From Polytrichum commune (lineage: Eukaryota; Streptophyta; Polytrichopsida; Polytrichales; Polytrichaceae), in the NCBI GenBank assembly GCA_950295325.1, contig OX485806.1, positions 13,082,001-13,146,000 of the forward strand: 64,000 bases of DNA. The letters run 5' to 3'. The notes beneath the pieces are model-generated. The model ran no database searches. It was not told where the DNA came from and saw only the letters and a list, made by a program, of their open reading frames with translations. The position numbers were made by a program, and so were the translations under genes. Each line of letters starts with the position of its first letter. The stretch's first letter is position 1. Shown here piece by piece: positions 1 to 9,802 of the stretch.

Positions 1-415
1 TTCCATTTTGATACAAAATTAGTTGACTCTTTCCCCAATCGTGCTTGGCACGTGCTTGCTTAAGCCATGGTCGTCCAAGTAGCATTGAGTAACAATTCTC
101 TTGATTTTCCATCTTCATTACCGTTACGGTGACCTTAAAGGTCAAACCTCCAATTGTGATTTTCAAATTTTTGATAATTCCAAGTGGCGTAACCTTCCTT
201 TGATCCGCCATTTTGATCGTAAATGGTGCCACTTCAAGTTGTTTCTCTATTCCCAATTTGTCCATCAAAGTGTCCGTAATGATGTTCACTCCCGATCCTC
301 CATCTAGTAATACGTTGGATATTCGTCGATTCTTAGTCCATACCGCTATCATCGGCATCTCTTCATCAAAGTCTTTTGTGGCTACGAGATATGTTTGAGG
401 GACTTCCCTCTCATC
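1..415 (-). CDS. retrotransposon aspartic protease (retropepsin), partial
   Basis: The minus-strand frame directly after the gag stop codon stays open to the window edge. It contains the retropepsin active-site block LLDGGSGVNII at about plus 278-310 and the downstream flap/C-terminal signature MLLGRPWL near plus 66-89. In Ty3/gypsy elements this enzyme cleaves the Gag-Pol polyprotein inside the virus-like particle. It shares the reading frame of gag: the UGA at 416-418 is followed in frame by DEREVPQ and then the protease. Expression would therefore need stop readthrough, or the UGA is a mutation in this copy. The C-terminal end and everything downstream lie outside the window. Confidence 0.85.
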
Positions 416-3109
416 TCACCCGTTCGTGTAAATTGCTTCCATTACTTTTCTTTTGCAATAAGGGGCTATCTCCAAAAGTTGCCCTATCGTTATATTTGCT
501 TGAGTTGAATCTAGTACTTTTCGAATAATTTGTCCTACCCTTGATCGGGGTTCTTCTTCCGTCGCTTTTCTCCTAGACGACGTCCGGTACTCCGTTGCAA
601 GATCTTCTGGCTCTAAAAGATCTTCACCCGCTTCCCGTTGTATCTTCTTAATCGTATTCGTTACTTGGCGGTGTATCTCCCGCTTCTTCTTCCATTCCGA
701 GTCCTCCGGTGCATCCCGCACCTCCTGTGACTCATTTTCCTTTCGCCTCATCATGGGCTCATTCTCATTTTCACTAAGCTCTTCGCTTTCTTCATCGTGA
801 ATCTCCCGATTCTTCTTCCGTTCTAAGTCCTCCGGTGCATCCCGCACCTCCTGTGACTTAAGTTCCTTTCGCCTTCTCCTTGGCGTCTTCGCGTTACCGG
901 TTTCTCCATGGTGAATCTCCCGATTCTTCTTCCATGTTAAGTCATCCGGTGCATCCCGCACCTCCTGTGACATTTGCTCATCTTCACTATCATCATCCAT
1001 AACCTTTATGGTGTTCTCACCATCTTCATCATCACTATTCTCCGAGTCTTCGCTCTTTCTATCATCTCCATTATCTTCATCTTCCGATTTACTCTCTTCC
1101 TTAGAGTTTTCTTTCGCCGCTCTTTGGGCTCTCGTCATCACACACACACTTGGTGTCACTACATTTGCCGCCACCGTGGGCTTCTTCGCGTAATCATTCG
1201 CTTCTTCTTGGTGTTTCCTAAACAATGAGCATTCCGGTTTTCTATGACCCTGTTGATGACAATAATAGCACTCGTCGGCGTTGCCTTCCCGTCGCGGTAG
1301 GCCAGTGTACCCGATTCTCGGCGCGGCTTTTTGGCCATTGTTGTCCATCACATTCCTGGGGTACTCCAATCTCCCGTGATTAATAGGTCCTCTAGGGCCG
1401 CCTGTAAAGGGGTATGCTTCTTCCCTTAGGTAGTATTGGCTTCGGTAGGGGTATGTCGCTTCCCTCCGGTAATTGTCGTACGGGTACCGATCTCCTCTTT
1501 GGTATTCCTGCCCGTAATAGGGGTATTCATCATCCCTTTGCTTATCTCTCCCTTGATAGGGGTATCTCATATCTCGCCGATTCTCCCCGAACCGCGGTCT
1601 CTCTTCATCTCTAAATCTCGGAGGCTCGGCTCCCGCCCTTCTCCGGTTGTTGTTTAATTGTGGTTGTACTTGATTCACTCCAAATCTCCTTTCTCGCCTT
1701 CTTCCATCATAAACACATTCATTTGTATTGTGTGTAGTGCTATTGCAATTCGAGCAACTCTTTAATTGGCACTCGTTCGGATAATGGCCTTCGTTGTGGC
1801 ATCTCCGGCAAGTGACTCCCGTCCTGAACTTCCGAGTGCCGATGGCTAGTTCCTCTATTTCTTGTTTAAGAGCCTTTAAATCATCCTTAGTAACATCGGC
1901 TTTCTTAGCCTTTCCCTTTTTCTTCCTTCTTCTATCATCATCGGAATCACTACTTGAATCTCCACTTGATTCGTCTTCCTTCATCCTTTCTTTCTTAGTC
2001 TTGCTCATCTCAATCTTCCGTGCCGAAGCTAATGCTTCCTCCAAAGTATCACTTGGTAAAATGTTCACATATTTTTCGTATTCTTTCCTTAGTCCATTTA
2101 TGAACCAAGTTTTTCTAATTTGTTCTCCCGGTGCGGGTTGAATCTTTGCGGCCGCTACCATTACTCGTTCATAAAATTCTTCCACCGATTCATCTTTCTT
2201 TTGCTTTACATGTGACAAGTTGTTGATGATCTCCCCTTCCGATTTGGTTGATCGGAATCGTTGGATAAAAGTCGTCTTTAAATCGTTCCAATTCACAAAG
2301 TGATTCGCGGGAAATTGAGTGTACCATTCTAGTGCCTTCTTTTTAAGAGTCACCGGAAACAATCTTAGTTTCTCCGCATCGGTTCCTTCTTGATTGGCAT
2401 GACATATATCGACATACTCTTGTATGTAAGTGTCCGGATCTTCTTTTCCTTTGTATGTAGGAAGAGGTATTTTCCCTCTTCTAGGCGGGGGTGGCGCTCC
2501 TCCCGACATGGCTATAGTTCCACTTCCTCTTCCTCCTCCGGAACTTCCAATATTCGTCCCTAATGACGTTGTTCCGGATCTTGTTGTGCTATTAATCGGT
2601 ACTCTATAGTCAAATCTTTGTTCACTAGCCCTTACTTGTTGCAAAAATTCTTCAAATGTTTGGTTGACTTGTCTTGATGTTGGTTCCTCACTTTGAGTTG
2701 TTGTTGAATTTTCGTTCTCTACTATGCTTTCTTGTGTGTCTTCATCAAAATTAATATTCCGGGGTATTCCTTCTCTAGTGTTCGTTTCGAATGTTCCTAA
2801 TGGAGTGACGGTGTCTCCTTGCTCTTCTCTATTTATGTTTTCGTATTCATAGGGTGATGGTCGGTCTAGGTTATCGTTTGTTAGTGATGGGGATGGTGAT
2901 CTAGATACATCAAGACCTTCGGCTCTTTGTCTTGCCCGTCTCTCGTATCGTTCCACTCTCTCTCTTCTTTGCCTCTCGGCTCTTCCTTCCTCGCTATTGG
3001 GGTTTACTCCATGTTGCATACGGTTAATGTGCTTACGTTCGGCCTCGGCCTCTCTCCTAGATGGCAGCGAACGACTTCGCTCCCTAGTGTCTTCCTCTTC
3101 GTCGTACAT
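416..3109 (-). CDS. gag: Gag polyprotein of the Tat-like Ty3/gypsy element
   Basis: This is an 897-residue open frame; I use the ATG at 3109 rather than the upstream GTG. An Arg/Glu-rich N-terminus and a Ser/Gly-rich linker precede a Retrotrans_gag capsid-type region at about residues 245-350 (landmarks ALEWYTQFP and FIQRFRS). Three CCHC zinc knuckles follow. Two are close together near 434-468 (CRRCHNEGHYPNEC and CSNCNSTTHNTNEC) and a third is isolated near 614-628 (CYYCHQQGHRKPEC). Between them is an Arg/Tyr-rich stretch with repeated YPY/RYPY units. The C-terminal third is acidic and contains a phrase SQEVRDAP repeated three times about 40 residues apart (near 712, 752 and 793). Gag packages the element RNA. 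The frame is intact, so this element may be fairly young. Confidence 0.9.
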   Translation of the reverse strand: MYDEEEDTRERSRSLPSRREAEAERKHINRMQHGVNPNSEEGRAERQRRERVERYERRARQRAEGLDVSRSPSPSLTNDNLDRPSPYEYENINREEQGDTVTPLGTFETNTREGIPRNINFDEDTQESIVENENSTTTQSEEPTSRQVNQTFEEFLQQVRASEQRFDYRVPINSTTRSGTTSLGTNIGSSGGGRGSGTIAMSGGAPPPPRRGKIPLPTYKGKEDPDTYIQEYVDICHANQEGTDAEKLRLFPVTLKKKALEWYTQFPANHFVNWNDLKTTFIQRFRSTKSEGEIINNLSHVKQKKDESVEEFYERVMVAAAKIQPAPGEQIRKTWFINGLRKEYEKYVNILPSDTLEEALASARKIEMSKTKKERMKEDESSGDSSSDSDDDRRRKKKGKAKKADVTKDDLKALKQEIEELAIGTRKFRTGVTCRRCHNEGHYPNECQLKSCSNCNSTTHNTNECVYDGRRRERRFGVNQVQPQLNNNRRRAGAEPPRFRDEERPRFGENRRDMRYPYQGRDKQRDDEYPYYGQEYQRGDRYPYDNYRREATYPYRSQYYLREEAYPFTGGPRGPINHGRLEYPRNVMDNNGQKAAPRIGYTGLPRREGNADECYYCHQQGHRKPECSLFRKHQEEANDYAKKPTVAANVVTPSVCVMTRAQRAAKENSKEESKSEDEDNGDDRKSEDSENSDDEDGENTIKVMDDDSEDEQMSQEVRDAPDDLTWKKNREIHHGETGNAKTPRRRRKELKSQEVRDAPEDLERKKNREIHDEESEELSENENEPMMRRKENESQEVRDAPEDSEWKKKREIHRQVTNTIKKIQREAGEDLLEPEDLATEYRTSSRRKATEEEPRSRVGQIIRKVLDSTQANITIGQLLEIAPYCKRKVMEAIYTNG

Positions 3110-3370
3110 TAACACTACTTAGCATGATCTTAGACCACCCTAGTTGGCCCTCCCGGCTTCAACTATGTGCATTCTATATTCACCCTTTCGCTAGTACGGT
3201 TCTTAGGACACACTATTCTTCTTGACTCAATTAGTTTTCTCTTCCTCTTCGTTGTACATTAACACTACTTAGCATGATCTTAGACCACCCTAGTTGGCCC
3301 TCCCGGCTTCAACTATGTGCATTCTATATTCATCCTTTCGCTAGTACGACTCTTAGGACAAACTATCTCT
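3091..3370. repeat. 150-bp tandem duplication at the start of gag
   Basis: The block beginning CTTCCTCTTCGTCGTACATT at 3091 recurs at 3241 with few changes, and the similarity runs through the following hundred bases (AGCATGATCTTAGACCACC in both). The period is exactly 150 bp. The duplicated part includes the gag start codon. The upstream copy of that ATG opens a frame that stops after about ten codons. Confidence 0.85.
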
Positions 3371-4029
3371 TAATCTAATTTTCTCTTCCTCCCCAATGGA
3401 TTCTTAAAATTCCACTCGTTTAACTTTATCAACCCTCGCTCACTATTTTCCAATTTCTCTAGTCCGTTGTAAAGTTTTATAATCACCCTTTCGAAGTACA
3501 AGTTGTATAATAATCCCTCTTGCGGGTAGTGGTACCCTCTATGACTTGTGGCGCCTTTTGCCCACCTTCCGATTCCAATTCTCCCGTGATTCCACACTTT
3601 TGAGAATATCTTTGCTTGTAGTTCTTCCGGTAGTTCGTAGATTCTCCTCTCGAACTCTGATCGATAAGTAAATCCGATTTGTTTCTTGATAAAGTTCTTG
3701 GTTGCTTTTGTCTTATAAACTTTGTGCATGTTCCACATCAAATCATGGAACCTCTTTACTCCTTCATATTGAGTTAGTACCTTTTCGTCCCAACTAAACT
3801 TCGGGTACTCCCAAGGCCAATGACTCACAATTCCTTTAGTGTCAATGTCTTCTATAGTATCATCAATCACGTATACTCCTTTCACGTTTAATCTTTCAAT
3901 TTTTCTCAAAATCGCTCTTTCAACATGTGAGGCTTCAAGTGGTCCGATTAAATGCTTCTCTTCGGATCCTTCTTCTAATCTTTCTCGTAAATTATCGCGG
4001 CAATGGATATTCTCAAACCAAGGAATCAT
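3370..4029 (-). CDS. pre-gag ORF with a WPWE module (third of three overlapping ORFs)
   Basis: This ATG-initiated frame of 219 residues overlaps the preceding ORF by 17 bases in the +1 frame. I do not recognise a database family. From about residue 69 it carries the same module as the ORF before it: SHWPWEYP, then FTYRSEFERRIYELPEELQAK, then IFSKVWNHG, then an aromatic-rich tail with YNLYFERV. The N-terminal 65 residues are charged and look like a linker or coiled coil. Its position between the PBS and gag matches the extra ORF1 of Ogre/Tat retrotransposons, whose function is unknown. A homologous but very diverged pair of modules occurs at 43.7-44.4 kb. Confidence 0.7.
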   Translation of the reverse strand: MIPWFENIHCRDNLRERLEEGSEEKHLIGPLEASHVERAILRKIERLNVKGVYVIDDTIEDIDTKGIVSHWPWEYPKFSWDEKVLTQYEGVKRFHDLMWNMHKVYKTKATKNFIKKQIGFTYRSEFERRIYELPEELQAKIFSKVWNHGRIGIGRWAKGATSHRGYHYPQEGLLYNLYFERVIIKLYNGLEKLENSERGLIKLNEWNFKNPLGRKRKLD

Positions 4030-4459
4030 TGATTGTAGCCGGTACCATTACTTGTGTGTAGTATAGGTCGTAAAAGAACCCTTCTAGATTATAATGGTAC
4101 CCACTTTGTTTTGTTGTTCCCGGCATGCATTCCCACAACGTATCCTTGCCTTTGTTCCACACTTTTGAAAATATGATGGCTTGTAATTCTTCGGGTAAGT
4201 CTTTGATTCGTTTCTCAAACTCCGATCGGTATGTGAAACTAATCCGTCCTTCTTCAAAACTTCTCCACGCTTGATCGATGTATACTCGGTTCATACATAC
4301 CATTAAGTCACGAAATCGTTTGGTGCTAATCCATTCTTCCGCTTTGTTAGATTCCTTGATGTAATCGGGACATTCCCACGGCCAACTTGATATTAGTTCC
4401 TTTTGGTCGTTCACTATCTTCTCCTTTGATTTATCGTTCCAATTTTGTTTGTTGTTCAT
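4013..4459 (-). CDS. pre-gag ORF with a WPWE module (second of three)
   Basis: This is a 148-residue frame from the ATG at 4459. It overlaps the first ORF by 29 bases and the third by 17. It contains SSWPWECPDYI near residue 24, then FRDLMVCMNRVYI, FTYRSEFEKRIKDLPEELQA and IFSKVWNKG. This is clearly the paralogous module of the next ORF; the block FTYRSEFE-RI--LPEELQA-IFSKVWN is nearly identical. Each of the three ORFs is in the +1 frame relative to the one before it. That could mean coupled reinitiation, frameshifting, or simple decay of a single two-module protein. Confidence 0.65.
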   Translation of the reverse strand: MNNKQNWNDKSKEKIVNDQKELISSWPWECPDYIKESNKAEEWISTKRFRDLMVCMNRVYIDQAWRSFEEGRISFTYRSEFEKRIKDLPEELQAIIFSKVWNKGKDTLWECMPGTTKQSGYHYNLEGFFYDLYYTQVMVPATINDSLV

Positions 4460-4643
4460 TGGAACTTTCTCCCGTTGTGTGCCACAATTTGTAAAGTAAG
4501 GACTCCTCAATCTCCACTTGATAGAATTTCTCTTGAGTTTCGATCTCCTTGAGTATCACTTCGCAAAAAGTGATGAAGTTTAATTCATTCAACGTATCAC
4601 GTATCTCCCGGTCGTCTTCCGTATGTCTCTTCTCATTTGACAT
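4431..4643 (-). CDS. pre-gag ORF, first of three, unrecognised
   Basis: This is a 70-residue ATG-initiated frame just inside the PBS. It is charged, with a predicted helical stretch around FITFCEVILKEIETQEKFYQ. It lacks the WPWE block and resembles no domain I know. Its 3' end overlaps the ATG of the next ORF by 29 bases. It may be the N-terminus of one longer protein broken by frameshifts. Confidence 0.5.
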   Translation of the reverse strand: MSNEKRHTEDDREIRDTLNELNFITFCEVILKEIETQEKFYQVEIEESLLYKLWHTTGESSNEQQTKLER

Positions 4644-4857
4644 TCTTACTAGTAAGGCGCATTATCTCCGAATCGTAATAAGTTCCAATTGGTAGATATG
4701 ACGTTGCGGTTATCCGCTCTTCTTGGCGTAATTCTCCACGTGCTTAGTTAACGCATTCGCCAAGAACCTCCGCTTTCGTCCTTTTCACACTTAAAACACC
4801 GAGACACATTAAATCGCCCTTTCACATTTAAATTACCGAAACACATTAATGGCAAGA

Positions 4858-4876
4858 ATCCCCAGCATGGTCGCCA
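4858..4876 (-). other. primer-binding site of the Tat-like element
   Basis: On the minus strand the LTR end (...GTGCATCA) is followed by TTT and then TGGCGACCATGCTGGGGAT. The TGG start complements a tRNA CCA end. TGGCGAC..TGCTGGGGA is a form I associate with Tat/Ogre-type plant elements. The second element at 44.6 kb has the same three-base TTT spacer. Confidence 0.8.
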
Positions 4877-5417
4877 AAATGATGCACCCCGTGGGTCGTT
4901 CCCTTGCAATTTAGCTCAAGAAGACTCACGGTGAGACATCACGTAAATTTATATTCGCTTGAGAACTACCGTGCCTCATTAATATGTTCGGTCTCTAATT
5001 AATAATCCCTCTCTTCTCCTTATGATATGAATATAATTATTGGAGTGAACACAATCTCATTATCTTAATTCTTAATCTCAATGTAAGGCATCATTGATAA
5101 TAAGAACCATTAGATTTAAAGAAAGCTTCAAGAGGTGTAACAATATCCTTGATAATAATATAGTATTCAATAAATTGTATGAATCCTTAATGTTAGTAGT
5201 TCATAAACATTAATTACACAAATGATAATAATCTTATAATGATGAAGAAGATCTAATATTTTTGAGTCTTCCTTTTTAAACTCAAGTGTTACTACTTATA
5301 ATATTGTAACTTGATATGTATGCATATAGTAGTTATAATTTCATGAACATATCATTGATTGTTTTGCAATGTCACGTTTAACATTCAAAGTGTTTTAAGG
5401 ACAAGAATAATTATAAC

Positions 5418-5440
5418 TCTCTTGAGGTTTATTCAAGAGA
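5418..5440. other. hairpin in the LTR
   Basis: Arms TCTCTTGA and TCAAGAGA surround a 7-base loop. This is one of at least three similar stem-loops in this LTR. Confidence 0.6.
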
Positions 5441-5548
5441 AAGAACTCCTCTTTGATTTTTAATGGCATCCAACAACTCACAAAGTATCTTAAGAGAAGA
5501 AACATTTTTACTACAAAGTGTTTCTTGATGACGAGAAGATAAACCTAT

Positions 5549-5573
5549 CTCTCTTGAGTTTTGCTCAAGAGAG
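5549..5573. other. hairpin in the LTR, 10-bp perfect arms
   Basis: Arms CTCTCTTGAG and CTCAAGAGAG enclose the loop TTTTG. A third related stem (CTTTTGAG/CTCAAAAG, 6-base loop) lies at 6094-6115. All fall downstream of the TATA box in transcript sense, so they would be in the leader or R-U5 RNA. Confidence 0.65.
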
Positions 5574-6354
5574 AGAGAGATCTTCTCTTGAATAGATAAT
5601 TTTTCAAATTGTAATGACATCCAACAACTCACAAAGAATATTAAAGTAAGAAGCTTCAATAACAATTGTAGTAAGTAGATTATCTTATATCAATATTACT
5701 TCATTCATATGTATTCAAACTTTGCTATGAATTAATGTCTTCATCATTCTTGTTAATCATAAGTTCAACAATCAATATGTAGTATAATATGTATAATACT
5801 TATAAGTCAATTATGTAGTTTTCAATAATAAGCTCCTCCTCTTTTGAAGGAGTTGCAATCGTTAAGTTATTTTGCTTAAATCATAACATGCATATAATTC
5901 TTCAATCATTCAATCATTCAATCACATGTATATTTATAATTCCCTTTTGAGGAGATCAATGATAAGTTCCGCTTTGAGAGATAATCTTGTTTCCTTCACT
6001 CAAGTTGACAATCGCTTTCTCAATTCAATCTCTCTCAAAGTCCCATTGATTCTCCAATTTGTCTTGAGCGCTTTGTTCTCACCCTCACACTATCTTTTGA
6101 GTTCTTTCTCAAAAGAGTCTACTCAATCTACTCTACTCTCGGTTGCTCAATCACTTAAACTACAAAGTACCATTGACGACTCGTAGTTCAAATTGAGAGA
6201 GGTAGAAAGATCACACACATTTGTAGAAAAGATAAGTGTATTGCAAAAGTTCCTCAAGAGGAGAGTTACAAAAGCTTCAAGTGATTCTTGACACTCAAAT
6301 TTAAGATAACTTCGTTGTGTAGAAAATGAGGTATAGGTCTCCTAAATCGCTTCC

Positions 6355-6363
6355 CTTATATAG
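6355..6363 (-). promoter_or_regulatory. LTR TATA box
   Basis: CTATATAAG on the minus strand lies inside the LTR with about 450 bp of sequence upstream (U3). It is oriented toward gag, and transcription would be expected to start about 25-35 bases further left. Confidence 0.5.
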
Positions 6364-6816
6364 TCTTTTCTTCCTATCCAAAATCTATACTAAGAGTGGT
6401 TATTAACTTCCACTTCCTAGATACTAACTATCTTTGATATGTGTAGATAATATCTATCCTAAACGGTTACAACCGTTTTGTCATCTTAATGTTCATAATT
6501 TCAAGATTTCCCTAACTCCTTGTTGTGGCTATATTCTAAACTCTTTTTGGAGATCAACCAAATCTTCATGTTGATTGATTAATGATCATGCTAGTAGAAT
6601 GTACCATATTCCTATATATTCCGTCATAATGCCTCTTATCATAATCGTTGATCCTCAATATCCTTCTTCATAGTTGTTTTAACAAAATCCTATATATGTT
6701 CTAAATACCCGGAATATATATATATATATATCCTTTTGTAATCCTTTTGTCCATAAAGCCTATTTCCATTATCTCATAATCTTTTATCACAAAATCCTAA
6801 TTCCTATGTGCTACAT

Positions 6817-7341
6817 AATTAGGTTTTAAAATAGTCTGTAATCCTAAACTCCTCCTTATGCCCCGGGCAGTCCCTAAACCCGTAGCGGACAGAGCCTGTA
6901 ACCGCGCGTAAGAGCCCTAAGCATGTGCCTAGCCCTAAACCCGTGGCCGAGGGTCGGGGTTGAGGTCGAGGGTCGCTCCTTCCTCTGCAGCTGTCCTCGA
7001 ATGCCTTCAGCTGCCTTCCTCTGCAGCTGTCCTCGAAATGCCTTCAGCTGCCTTCTTCGTTGCTCCTTCCTCTGCAGCTTTCCCTGCTCGCTTGCTAACC
7101 TGATTTGAGGCTACTCACAGATTTGTTTCTCCTTTAATCTGCTTTCTTAGCATAGTACCTTTATGTTTGTTCCATTGCTAACCCGATTTGAGGCTACTCA
7201 CAAATTTGTTCTCCTTTAATCTGTTTTCTTAGCATAGTTCCATTATGCTTGTTTAAAAACTGCTACCCTTGCTTTGCTTCCATTGGCCTCAGATGTGTAA
7301 CCAATTCAAGTGGTTACTCTTTGTAATGTTAATACTTAACA
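6817..7341. repeat. short tandem duplications between the LTR and the satellite; no gene
   Basis: No coding sequence is supported here. A Ser/Ala-coding-looking stretch consists of repeats of CCTTCCTCTGCAGCTGTCCTCG at about 6976-7075. An 80-bp block (GATTTGAGGCTACTCACA...) occurs twice, near 7101 and 7180. Confidence 0.6.
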
Positions 7342-9616
7342 GTGAGGTTAGATATGTGGGTTACAAGTGCAATCTGATATGAGGTTAGTTTGGACTTGTG
7401 GGTATAAGGGTGATCGAATGTAAGCTTAGAAAATTTTGAAATTCCAGGGCCAAATTGAGTGTCTCGGTCCCGAGACACAATTTCTGGTATTCAAACTGTA
7501 AACCCTACAATGATATTTGATATGGAAATCTAGATTTATTTGGTATAAGGGTACTATGATTTGACACCAAACATGTGTGTTTGAAGTGCAATCTAATGTT
7601 AGGTCTAGATATGCAAGTATTAAGGTCAAACTGATGTGAGGTTAGATATGTGGGTTACAAGTGCAATCTGATATGAGGTTAGTTTGGACTTGTGGGTATA
7701 AGGGTGATCTGATGTAAGCTTAGAAAATTTTGAAATACCAGGGCCGAGTTTGAGTGTCTCGGTCCCGAGACACATTTTCTGGTATTCAAACTGTAAACCC
7801 TACAATGATATTTGATATGGAAATCTAGATTTATTTGGTATAAGGGTACTATGATTTGACACCAAACATGTGTGTTTGAAGTGCAATCTAATGTTAGGTC
7901 TAGATATGCAAGTATTAAGGTCAAACTGATGTGAGGTTAGATATGTGGGTTACAAGTGCAATCTGATACGAGGTTAGTTTGGACTTGTGGGTATAAGGGT
8001 GATCTGATGTAAGCTTAGAAAATTTTGAAATTCCAGGGCCGAGTTTGAGTGTCTCGGTCCCGAGACACAATTTTTGGTATTCAAACTGTAAACCCTACAA
8101 TGATATTTGATATGGAAATCTAGATTTATTTGGTATAAGGGTACTATGATTTGACACCAAACATGTGTGTTTGAAGTGCAATCTAATGTTAGGTTTAGAT
8201 ATGCAAGTATTAAGGTCAAACTGATGTGAGGTTAGATATGTGGGTTACAAGTGCAATCTGATATGAGGTTAGTTTGGACTTGTGGGTATAAGGGTGATCT
8301 GATGTAAGCTTAGAAAATTTTGAAATACCAGGGCCGAGTTTGAGTGTTACGGTCCCGAGACACAATTTTTGGTATTCAAACTGTAAACCCTACAATGATA
8401 TTTGATATGGAAATCTAGATTTATTTGGTATAAGGGTACTATGATTTGACACCAAACATGTGTGTTTCAAGTGTAATCTAATGTTAGGTCTAGATATGCA
8501 AGTATTAAGGTCAAACTGATGTGAGGTTAGATATGTGGGTTACAAGTGCAATCTGATACGAGGTTAGTTTGGACTTGTGGGTATACGGGTAATGTGATTT
8601 AATTTTTGAAAATTTTGAAATTCCATGGCCGAGTTTGAGTGTCTCGGTGCCGAGACACAATTTTTGGTATTCAAACTGTAAACCCTACAATGATATTTGA
8701 TATGGAAATCTAGATTTATTTGGTATAAGGGTACTATGATTTGACACCAAACATGTGTGTTTGAAGTGCAATCTAATGTTAGGTCTAGATATGCAAGTAT
8801 TAAGGTCAAACTGATGTGAGGTTAGATATGTGGGTTACAAGTGCAATCTGATATGAGGTTAGTTTGGACTTGTGGGTATAAGGGTGATCTGATGTAAGCT
8901 TAGAAAATTTTGAAATACCAGGGCCGAGTTTGAGTGTCTCGGTCCCGAGACACATTTTCTGGTATTCAAACTGTAAACCCTACAATGATATTTGATATGG
9001 AAATCTAGATTTATTTGGTATAAGGGTACTGTGATTTGACACCAAACATGTGTGTTTGAAGTGCAATCTAATGTTAGGTTTAGATATGCAAGTATTAAGG
9101 TCAAACTGATGTGAGGTTAGATATGTGGGTTACAAGTGCAATCTGATATGAGGTTAGTTTGGACTTGTGGGTATAAGGGTGATCTCATGTAAGCTTAGAA
9201 AATTTTGAAATTCCAGGGCCGAGTTTCAGTGTTACGGTCCCGAGATACAATTTTTGGTATTCAAATTGTAAACCCTACAATGATATTTGATATGGAAATC
9301 TAGATTTATTTGCTATAAGGGTACTATGATTTGACACCAAACATGTGTGTTTGAAGTGCAATCTAATGTTAGGTCTAGATATGCAAGTATTAAGGTCAAA
9401 CTGATGTGAGGTTAGATATGTGGGTTACAAGTGCAATCTGATACGAGGTTAGTTTGGACTTGTGGGTATAAGGGTGATCTGATGTAAGCTTAGAAAATTT
9501 TGAAATTCCAGGGCCGAGTTTGAGTGTCTCGGTCCCGAGACACAATTTTTGGTATTCAAACTGTATACCCTACAATGATATTTGATATGGAAATCTAGAT
9601 TTATTTGGTATAAGGG
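7342..9616. repeat. 295-bp satellite array, left block (about 7.7 monomers)
   Basis: Near-identical monomers recur every 295 bp. Each contains a palindrome of the form GTGTCTCGGTCCCGAGACAC (9-bp arms, 2-bp spacer). This block is the more diverged one: spacers TC or TG occur, and two monomers (near 8344 and 9229) have a broken arm, TTACGG. Inside the monomer, 37-41-bp subrepeats beginning GGTTAG and containing AATCTGAT are visible, so the satellite grew from a shorter unit. The 81-residue minus-strand frames in each monomer are a by-product of the repetition and not genes. The array is interrupted after 9616 by a solo LTR. Confidence 0.95.
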
Positions 9617-9802
9617 TGTGAGCCCAAAAGGGTGCCCACATTTAGTCTTAGACCCTTGAAACGTTAGTTGATGCACTTTGAAGTAGCATGTTACTTCACA
9701 AAAATATAAAAAGAGTGAAATGTTAGTCTTAGAAGTACCATGTTGTAAGAGGCTAGGATGTGAGTTGTTATTGTGTTTTTACCTTCGGAAGGATTTGAGT
9801 GA

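Larger units (their letters stand above)
1..6816 (-). mobile_element. 5' part of a Ty3/gypsy (Tat/Ogre-like) LTR retrotransposon, cut by the window edge
   Basis: Reading the minus strand from right to left there is a long LTR (about 6816 to 4880), a three-base spacer, a primer-binding site, three short overlapping ORFs, a gag gene and a retropepsin that runs off the left edge. An extra ORF region between the PBS and gag is known for Ogre/Tat elements, which is why I place it there. Reverse transcriptase, RNase H, integrase and the 3' LTR must lie left of base 1 if present. The LTR right boundary rests only on TG..CA ends and a weak terminal inverted repeat, so it is less certain than the rest. 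Confidence 0.8.
4880..6816 (-). mobile_element. long LTR of the Tat-like element (5' LTR on the minus strand)
   Basis: The left boundary TGATGCAC at 4880 abuts the spacer and PBS and is well supported. The right boundary, GTGCTACA ending near 6816, is chosen because its complement TGTAGCAC resembles TGATGCAC, giving TG..CA ends and a length near 1.94 kb. The interior is AT-rich without a gene. It holds a TATA box on the minus strand and several hairpins built from CTCTTGAG/CTCAAGAG. A partial 149-bp duplication is visible from the block ATCCAACAACTCACAAAG at about 5468 and again at 5617. Confidence 0.65.

Noticed and set aside
7459-7478. The 20-bp dyad as a bacterial parS site
   Set aside because: The sequence does not resemble the parS consensus, and the ParB-like part of the plant protein shows no recognisable helix-turn-helix; only a general analogy is kept as a hypothesis.
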